DNA of 64,000 nt, taken from the NCBI GenBank assembly GCA_021234155.1, contig JAJEKV010000097.1:2647477-2711476 (forward strand), read 5' to 3'. The stretch is from Isoetes taiwanensis. Taxonomy: Eukaryota; Streptophyta; Lycopodiopsida; Isoetales; Isoetaceae. The notes under the pieces were generated by a model. That model saw only the letters and a program-made list of their open reading frames with translations. It made no database searches and was not told the origin of the DNA. The position numbers were made by a program, and so were the translations under genes. Of the stretch, positions 56,431 through 64,000 are shown piece by piece (within the stretch, counting starts at the first letter, position 1; each line of letters opens with the position of its first letter).

Positions 56431-57318
56431 TGCACAACATATGGTCTCTTCCTAAGATTCATATCGACAAAGAAAGAAAGGAGTTGTAGCAAACAAAGAG
56501 AAGGTGTAATGCTGGAAGGAAGGGATGCATAAGTATTTATAGAAGAATTATACTTGAAACGTAATTGAATCAAAGGCTAGAAGCATACTATGTCATCAAT
56601 CCAAGAAGATATGGCATTTCGGCCATTAGATGCACAAAAGCTCTACGTAAACGATAAAGTTAGAGAAGCGAGGGGAAAAAAAAGGGAAGGATAAGATGGA
56701 AACGTGTCATCAATCTATTGTACTAGAGCATCTAAACTTTCTATAGCATGCGGGAATGCTTTTTGGGATGCATTAGGTAGAAGCAACCTCCCTGAACCAT
56801 TGCCATGGCTTGTATGCATGAAAATCAGGACTAAAAATACTTCTAATATTGTTAGGATACCCGATTTTGGGGGGCAAGTGAAGGGCTCCAGCAAGATCCT
56901 AACAAGCAACATTAAGGGATGACCGCTAACACCCAAGAAAAGATCCCGCGCCATCGGAAAAAAACTCTCGCTCCATTGCCGTGAGCAGCTAGAACCATTT
57001 GTTTCCTATCCAAAAAACCCTTAGGATTTGGTCCATCGCAGACAACAATCACCAACTGTGCCACCTCAACTTTGAAAATGGGGCATTCAAAACGCCTTGT
57101 AGGGGTGCGCCAAGGAGGTCCCTTCACTATTGGTGGACATCTTCCCTTAAAGAAGGTGGGCAACATAATTGCTGACCTAGAGGGTTCAACAATTTCAAAA
57201 GGAAATTGAGATGAAGTGGAAGATCCAACAATATAGAGAAGCTTTAGGAAGAGCTACCCTGATGCTGCTTCAAAATCCTGACCTCAAAAAGTTTCTATAC
57301 TGGTTGCATCATGCTTAC
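56431..57318. other. No gene recognised
   Basis: Minus frame 57166-56912 (CPIFKVEVAQLVIVVCDGPN) is protein-like but unfamiliar; it may belong to a retroelement ORF. 56704-56954 frames are mutual shadows. Confidence 0.3.
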
Positions 57319-57558
57319 CTATGTTGGGCTGTTATGCACACCATCAAAAGGAAAATCAAGAGGCAGCAACCATGAAGATTCAGAAAAAGGCTCACAGAGC
57401 AAAGAAACTACGTGTTCTCTTGAATTTAAAAAAAGTACTACGTTTGTGGCCATGGAGTATGTGAATGTAGAAACAAGGGACATTAATCTGTTCCCTAAGC
57501 CTTCTCCCCCTTCCATGTAGATCAAGTAGTTGTAATCTTGATCTTGTGAAGGATTCCC
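57319..57558 (-). pseudogene. Xyloglucan-type fucosyltransferase fragment
   Basis: After a strong acceptor (TTTTTTTGCAG, exon from 57558) the minus strand encodes about 80 residues: YLIYMEGGEGLGNRLMSLVS, a hydrophobic stretch, VVLFLNSREHVVSLLCEPFS and SSWLLPLDFPF. The GLGNR and CEPFP-SSWLLP-DFP blocks are signatures of plant GT37 fucosyltransferases, which add fucose to xyloglucan or arabinogalactan in the Golgi. The frame stops soon after DFPF. Neither the N-terminal anchor nor the C-terminal GDP-fucose-binding motifs were found nearby, so this is an isolated exon or pseudogene. Confidence 0.6.
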
Positions 57559-58391
57559 CTGCAAAAAAAGCTTTGTCTAATTTGCATAATGCAGATTTCT
57601 AGACTCTCCCCTCTTGTGAGGCAGCCGTGCAAGGTCCTGGCCTTGTTTGACTTGGGGAAGGGTGCCAACTTGATTGCCCCACAACGGGTTGCCCGGACCG
57701 TTCTAATACTAACCTTTTGATCTAGACCTTCTCCGAAAATTCTAAAAACTGGGTTGTGTGCTGGTGATGAATCCAAGAAATTGGCCGATACCCTGCTAGC
57801 ACCTAACTTATGAATAAAAGATCTGAAAGGAGGGTGACCGTGCCATATATGAGAGCAGGGGCGGTGGCCTGCCTCCAGAACCACCTTAGCCGCAGGTTCT
57901 TAGCGCTCAGGTTCTTGGCGGCATCCAAATTCTTAGAGAAGAAACTTGGGTTTATTAGGAGTATCACAACACCAGTGACTCAATCCAGTGACCTGCCGCT
58001 CGTGGAACCAGAATTTGATTAATTTATTTGTAGGTGCTTCATCCTAGAGACTAGTCCAGATTAATCACTTCGTTTCTTTACATCCTAAGCTCTTACTCTA
58101 GAAGCCTATTCTTTAATTTCGGATTGTTGCTAGGGAGGAATCTCTAGTGGTTCCTTTAGTTTTCATTTTTCCTTTTTCTAATTCCAAAAATTATGTTCCT
58201 TCTTGGATCTTCTCTTTCTCGGATAGCCCCATTGAATGGTGAGTTTTTTCCTTAAGGGCCGAAAACTGCTCTTTCAAGTATCTTTCTTGTTTTAAATTTC
58301 AAATTTACGATTATTCGTTTCTATTCTATTTCTTGAAGATCCTTGTATTCGTATCAAATATCACCATCTTCTTAACAAGTTAAAAGAACAT
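57559..58391. other. Possible upstream part of the fucosyltransferase fragment; no clear gene
   Basis: The minus frame 57884-57522 runs across the acceptor and shows no recognisable motif; it may be intron. 57900-58390 has no supported feature. Confidence 0.3.
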
Positions 58392-60778
58392 CATCTAGAA
58401 GTCACAATTGCAAAAATAATATCCTTTTTAAAGTGCAATACATGCATTGTCATAAAGAAAAAATTAGCTACGACAAGAGATCCAAGGGAGAAAAGAGAAT
58501 TGCAGGTGGAGAAAAAAGAACACATAACTGCTTAATTTTTTTGTAAAAGCCTTTACTGGTAGTGGAGGGCGCTCTCTCATCATGTTCCTGAGCAAGCTCT
58601 CACGATTATATAGGATAAGATGGACCATAATAAAACCATGGTGCCTCGACTAAAAAAGCTGGCAAAGTCAGTGTGGAGAGGAGAATACTTGAATGCAAGT
58701 GTAATTGGGGTTTTTAATGCATAATCATGGCATCAGAGCAATAGGTTATTTTTCCCTCAACCTTTGGCGTGATGACTTGATCTTTGATGTTGGTTACTTG
58801 AACCATACGTTAAAGACCATGGAGGGCTCATTTGGAGACAATTGAGCTATTTGAGAGTAGAAGATTATATCAAATGTTTATGGAAAATGACTCTTCTAGA
58901 GTCAGAGGCATTAAAAACCGAAGTAGTCAATGGTATGCGCAAAAGATTTTATTGCACCTCTAACGAGAGCCTTATAGCATAAATAACTAGTAAAATAGAC
59001 TTTGTTTGCAGCTAGATGTCTATTCTGGTTAGAATAATAGATATTTCTTCTTGTATCTTTCTTATTTTGTTTAGTTAGGTGTGTTTGACTAAGTTTAGCT
59101 TGGCTTCATGATGATTGGCCACACACACAATGACATTGATGCACTTTTTAGAAATTACTCTACCCTAACTGAGATAAGATGCACTAACAATCCCCGAGTC
59201 AAAGCAACTGATGTAGTGGACTCTTTGGTATCAAGTGGGATTGATCCACTTGGTGGGGAATATTTATTCTCCTGGCCTTACACTAGATATGGTTCGTGCA
59301 TTAAAGATGCCGTGCTAGTTCTTGTTACCTAATCTTCCTCCTGATCTAATGGCTCATCAATTTCTAGTTGCAATTGCAACGGGACTTGGGGTTCATATCT
59401 CACACTCCATCATGAATGGTCCAAGAATTTGTGTTTCTATGCCAGTGAACTCGCCTTTGCCAGATTGTATAGTTGTGAAGAGCGGGCCTTGGTATAAAAA
59501 GCTGGATCTTAAGCTTCTGAATGGTCCAGAATTAGCCCGTTTGTTTCTTAATAAGGAGGCCTTTGTTAGCTTTCGTCGAGGTACTTGTGCGTCTCAGGCA
59601 TCTGTTCAACATTCTTCCCAGGTTCAAACTCCCATTATTACTTCTTCATCTATTCATGATCAACCTTTGCCGGTTGCTTTACATTCCTCCGCTATGGAAG
59701 ATGCTCTACATACGATTAGGTGGTGTCACCCTTAGGAAGCACCATCACCGCGGCCTATAGTTCCTACTATTCTCCCGCGATGTTGCTTACGCCTCGAGGT
59801 TGTTATGGCTGATGGTCCTAATCCCGGTGTGCTAAAGAGTCATAGCAAGAGGTCAATTGGAAGAAGGCAATGAGGAAGAAGTACGGTATGTCATCTCCAC
59901 GAGGTTATCCCGCCTTCGTACTATTGATGGCATGATAATTTGATGTCGGTGATGATCATCTCGATGGCCTTGAGAACATGATGATTGTGATGAGGCTATT
60001 AAACGCCTCAAGGTGGCACAAGGAGTATGATTATATTCGTGTATGGGTGTTTTTGTTGTATATATCTTGATTTTCCTTGATAATAGATTGTCGTCCTTCA
60101 AAAAAAAAAAAAAACTTTTTCGAGACTGCATCTCAAAGGCACTTTCTCCTTATCTTGTTATCAATTAGAAAAGTTTGTAGAAGGATACATTTTGAATAAG
60201 GTTGAGCACTTAATAGTCATTTGGAGCCTCTCCTATTCAAATTTTTCATGAAGGAAGGATTGTCATTTATGTATTACAAGATGAGAATTGGACATCGAGA
60301 ATGATTGACTGAAAATGGAATCAAAAACCTATGATCTCTAGTGGATCATCTAAAGCTATTCAACCACATGGCAGTCTGAATGATGTAGGCGCTTTGAGAT
60401 CGTTTATCGCTAAATACATGATGTGTTGGGCAGTTATCTAAGACTAGTGAGAACTCATGGTCTAATAAATATATGAATGAGGTTATGACTATTAGTATGT
60501 TTTACCCGCATGTGCTTGGAGAAATTACTATAGGAAGTCAAAACTTCTGGCCTTGCACTAGACAAAATTTAGCAGCTGAGCCAGGTGCCATACATGTGGA
60601 CGTGTATATAGCCCCACCACCTTACGTTGAACTTATCTTTGGTAAACCACGCAACCCAGTTGAGATATTTGATCCTTATCAAGATGCCAAGAAAGGTTTA
60701 TTCTTGCTAGTGAGACCAGCTTACTCATATCCTACATCGATGGGATCTCAGACAAGATCCAAACCAGCCCCACTTTGA
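58392..60778 (+). pseudogene. DUF7869-like transposon-related gene, copy 2, interrupted
   Basis: Collinear with copy 1 (7.77-9.31 kb): KCNTCIVIKKKLATTRDPRE, then KKLAKSVWRGEYLNAS, RDDLIFDVGYLNHTLKTMEG, a decayed LQLDVYSG in place of LQLDNCSGQ, MMIGHTHNDIDALF (59108 on), then after a 0.9-kb insertion LEPLLFKFFMKEG with MYYKMRIGH, and finally TRQNLAAEPGAIHVD and FDPYQDAKKG (60473-60778). The N-terminal DUF8039-like half is absent. Nucleotide identity to copy 1 in the best stretch is roughly 75-80% by eye. Many stops make it a dead copy. Confidence 0.65.
59208..60114 (+). mobile_element. Poly(A)-tailed retroposed insertion inside copy 2
   Basis: Alignment with copy 1 stops at about 59207 (GCAACT) and resumes at 60115 (CTTTTTCGAG, matching CTCTTTCGAG in copy 1). 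The insert ends in 15 A residues (60100-60114). It carries one long frame (59322-59735: LPPDLMAHQFLVAIATGLGV, VNSPLPDCIVV), loosely reminiscent of DUF4283-type LINE ORF1, and a basic KSHSKRSIGRR later. A LINE fragment or processed transcript is likely. A clear target-site duplication was not found. Confidence 0.6.
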
Positions 60779-63759
60779 GGAAATACTAGTCTCTTTTTGT
60801 GAGCCTGTAGCCAAGAAGGGTCTTCCTTATGCACAAAGGTATATCAATTGATGGGATAAGAAATGGAGATCAGACCCTAATGATTCAGCACGGTACCACT
60901 AATAGTTGGTTCGTTTAGACTAAACTACAAACTATAATGATCCCCAATATTATAGGGATCAAGTGACAAGAATTATTGGCCAAGGATGCAACCGAATTAG
61001 ATGAAACTTCTTGTGGTCAAGCCTTTTAGATATGCTCAAAAATTTCAAAACTATAATATATACTTGATTAAATCAATTGTGCTTTTTATATTGATTTCTA
61101 AATATCAACACATCGATCGTTGACATCATGACTACTTTAGGCTCCATGTGTGTGTCTGACGTGGATATGGCACCGATTATCCACGTGCTTATGTCGATGA
61201 TTGATGCTTGTCCAAGTAACATCGATTATCGGTATGACCGTTAATAATCGATGTCTCTAATAATGTCTGTCTTTAATAATTTCATAACAGGATTAACGAT
61301 AGCTGAGATTAGAGATGCTATTTCTAACAAAAACAAGTCTTTGCATTATTGTAATATTTTGGCCTTTCCATATCGGCTATTCATCTTCTACCTCCAAAAC
61401 ATTTGCTGAAGCGATGATCTGGATTACCCAAAAAAAAGTTCTTGGAAATGATTTTTTTCATGGCTACCTCTCATTAAACTGCATTTATCCAAGAAAGTCG
61501 GCAAGGCAATGGAGCTTGTAAAATAGCAAAAAAATCTAGTTGATCAGATTCGGAGGTAAGAAACAGGTTGAATCTGCCCGGATATTCTTGCCTTGCAGGT
61601 ATTCTTGCATTACACTATTTTCATGCTTGGAAATGATTCCAGACCCAATCCCCGTCCAACATGTAACTTTGCAATATAAGAAAAAGATCAGGGTAATTAT
61701 AATATACATCTTCTAGTTCATGGAACGTGTTCATTTCCAATTTACAGGGAAATTGTAATATACATCTTATAGTTCATGGAATGTGTTCATTTCCAATATT
61801 ACAAATCCATACCTATAAAAATCTAACTAGTTCTAACTACAACTGGGATCTAAATTAGAGGCATGCCATCGTCTTTTCCTTCACTTTCTTCTTCCCTTGA
61901 AAATGAAATCCGTCATTGCTTTCATCACTAGCATCTACATGAAGTTCTCTTCTCCTTCTCCCCCCCCCCCTCCCCCCCCAAAATGAAGTTATTTACTGCT
62001 TTTAATTAACTTCATTTATGGAGGTAAAGATGCTTTGAATTTGATGGTTGAATGCTATTTATTTGCCTCTTTGTTTTTTTTTTTTTTTTAGGGGGGGGGG
62101 GGGATCGACCAATAGCAGACCGCTACCCAATAATGGCTTGCATAAAAATGGATCTTTTTTTCCTTAAGTTACTTTCTCTATGGCTCAATGAGGACCTTAA
62201 ATATTTATACAATATGAACTTTTAGATTAGATTTTAACCTCTATGTTTTTAGGGCTATCATCTTACATAGAATTTTAACAAAGTAACATGAGTCTGGCAT
62301 TCTTCTGCGGCACAGACTCTGGCATTCCTCTACTGCGGATCGTCTCTTGCAGCATTCACCTATGCAAAAGGTTTTGACCAAGAAGGCATCAAGTTCACGG
62401 CAACCAGGAAGGCATCAGGTTCACGGCAAGTCTGGCGCCAACCAAGATCACTGTGAAGATCCAAAATCTTCAAGGCAGGGCTTCACAGTTTCTTTACTTT
62501 TCAAAAATTATTTTCTTTATCAACAATCTTCTGATTCGTATCTTATAATTCATACAGATCTAGAGTTCAGTTTCGGTTTTCTCAGCTTAAGCAATTGAAT
62601 AAATGGAACTTCAAAAAATGGCACAATTTTGGAAGCTTCCACTAATGATCGGGCTAATGATGAATGCTTGTGATTGTATGGAGTGATAAAAGAAAATGCA
62701 GGTATTTTGTGATGAAAAGAAGATGATTGCTCTATTCTTTTATTTATTTCGTTATAGAAATGTACTTATCCAGAAGTCTTTTAATTCGTTATGAAAGATT
62801 ACTTTTCCAGAAGTTCTATTCTGCTTAAAAGATATGTGTAAGTTTCTGGCATCTCTTAGAAATCTAGTTGGCGCCTTGTATTCTTGTGCTTGTACTCTTG
62901 CACGAAGTCAAGAAAAATCGGATTTGCTTTTGTATCTTTTAATTCTGACTTGCTTCCCTGGATTCAGCCTATGAATTTGGAGCACTTATTGATTCTCTGG
63001 GTTAGAAAAGCTTCATAACAAAAAGGGCCAATTAATTTAGTACTTTTAGTACTGTTAATAGCCCGGATCTACCTTGATCACATCCATTGTTTGCCTTCCG
63101 TTGTAAATCATTCTCTTTCTTTTCGAATTCGCCATTCTTTTCAAATTTCTTTTCCATTGTAAGCCATTCTCTTTCTTTATTTTGCAAGTGAGCTAGGAAA
63201 ACCTTGCAGTCACTTGCCGCATGGCAATGATCTCTTACCTCAAGCAATAGTAGTAGTGTTTTTTTTTTTCTTTTTTTTTTTCATTAAGGTGGAATTGACA
63301 AGATAGTAAAGAGATGATGGAAATTTGAGCCAAAACATAGTAATACCCTTTAAAAAGTCTTAGTTGGTCTTAAATCTTTCTCTAACTTATTTTCTTATTC
63401 TCTATATATTGAGCTCAAATATGCAATGGCTTACCATTGTGTATTTTGATTTCGTGATTGCATACTTAAAAAGCAAGGCAAGATGATGAACACTTTTAGG
63501 CATAAATTTGAAGGTATGTAATCATGAAAGGTAGGACATAACCTATAAAAAAATACATGCCTATATGGTTACTGATTTATTGTTTTAGATATAGTTTTCC
63601 TTCAAGTTAAAGACTGACATTTCTTGGAAGACAATAACTATTTTATCTAAAATTGGAATTTCAGGGTTCAAGCCCCTATTCAGGTTGAGCTTTTGCCTTT
63701 TTTCAATAATTTGAATGGTTTCTATTTAAGTTTGCTAATGTGAGTTTCTGACAAGCATT
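60779..63759. other. No gene recognised; homopolymer tracts
   Basis: Faint C-terminal traces of DUF7869-like copy 2 may run to about 60900. Beyond it only homopolymers (C run 61960-61979, T run 62074-62089, G run 62091-62103, T runs near 63260-63283), a local duplication (ATATACATCTTCTAGTTCATGGAA near 61700 and 61755), and one B-box-like GGGTTCAAGCCCC at about 63664 are seen. Confidence 0.4.
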
Positions 63760-63900
63760 TGTTAGAATCGAGCTTGGGATTTGAACCCAAGTATGCCAAG
63801 ACTCGTCTCCTTCAAACCCCCCAACTTCTATATCCGCATACACGCACCTTCTACGCAGACTCGACTTTATGATGGATCATATGACATAATTTGTCATAGA
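63760..63900 (-). repeat. Copia LTR remnant, same family as 31.5-36.7 kb
   Basis: Minus-sense text matches the 3' part of the copia 5' LTR (AGAAGGTGCGTGTAT, GGGGGGTTTGAAGGAGA, TCTTGGCATACTTGGGTTC, GATTCTAACA) and ends in AACA at 63760. A start-like GACAAATTATGTCATATGAT lies near 63890, so the middle of the LTR is deleted. No PBS follows the terminus, so it is a solo or 3' LTR piece. Confidence 0.7.
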
Positions 63901-64000
63901 AAATTATGCATTGATATCTAATTACGGGCAAAAAGCCCACAAAGTCCAAGTCATAAATTCAACCTGCTTCCCTCTTGCCCATAAGGCATCTTGTTGGAAA

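Noticed and set aside
57522-57884. Minus-strand 120-residue frame as the fucosyltransferase N-terminus
   Set aside because: It crosses the TTTTTTTGCAG acceptor and shows none of the family's N-terminal motifs; probably intron.

Overview
This window is a repeat-dense, AT-rich piece of a land-plant nuclear genome. Three things support that. There is a spliced gene with the DCLHWCMPGPVD signature of the plant TBL/PMR5 family (closest to YLS7/TBL16-18 by my reading). There is a fragment of a plant xyloglucan-type fucosyltransferase. There are Ty1/copia elements primed by initiator methionine tRNA. The TE mix (a LINE with an L1-type ORF1, a DUF7869-like family, a pogo transposase) makes a seed-free vascular plant such as a fern my best guess, but that is inference. 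There is no bacterial or organellar signature, no CRISPR array and no rRNA gene.

Layout, left half. 0-1.1 kb: edge of a minus-strand LTR element (leader, PBS, LTR). 1.1-5.3 kb: minus-strand LINE (ORF1, endonuclease, RT, C-terminal finger), frameshifted. 6.5-9.3 kb: degenerate gene of a DUF8039/DUF7869-like family. 9.4-11.0 kb: heat-shock-element promoter, gypsy gag and start of protease. 11.9-13.6 kb: minus-strand LINE 3' end carrying a tRNA-derived SINE and two tandem duplications. 14.0-16.2 kb: tRNA-like repeat and an uncharacterised minus-strand locus. 17.9-20.1 kb: YLS7-like gene, minus strand. 21.2-21.9 kb: nested tandem duplication. 22.6-23.5 kb: possible unknown gene. 25-28.6 kb: small structured repeats (palindrome, LINE tail, hairpin cluster, foldback). 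29.4-31.3 kb: pogo-type transposase, minus. 31.5-36.7 kb: degenerate copia element with both LTRs.

Right half. 38.9-40.7 kb: short non-coding LTR element (TRIM/LARD-like). 41.5-41.9 kb: TTAAGTTA-rich repeat. 44.7-44.9 kb: microsatellite and a perfect 37-bp-arm palindrome. 45.5-46.2 kb: universal stress protein gene, plus strand. 48.1 kb: second LINE tail. 50.6 kb: second copy of the GC-rich palindrome. 53.5-55.0 kb: minus-strand retroelement gag interrupted by a second SINE copy. 56.1-56.4 kb: pogo-type HTH fragment. 57.3 kb: fucosyltransferase exon. 58.4-60.8 kb: second DUF7869-like copy, split by a poly(A)-tailed insertion. 63.8 kb: minus-strand remnant of the same copia LTR family.

The genes do not form a pathway. 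TBL (wall polysaccharide acetylation), fucosyltransferase (wall polysaccharide decoration) and the USP (stress) are isolated islands in nested mobile DNA. Almost every recognisable coding region, including the host-like genes, carries one-base indels or an in-frame stop. Either this is a pseudogene-rich region or the assembly is under-polished; raw reads or RNA-seq would separate the two.
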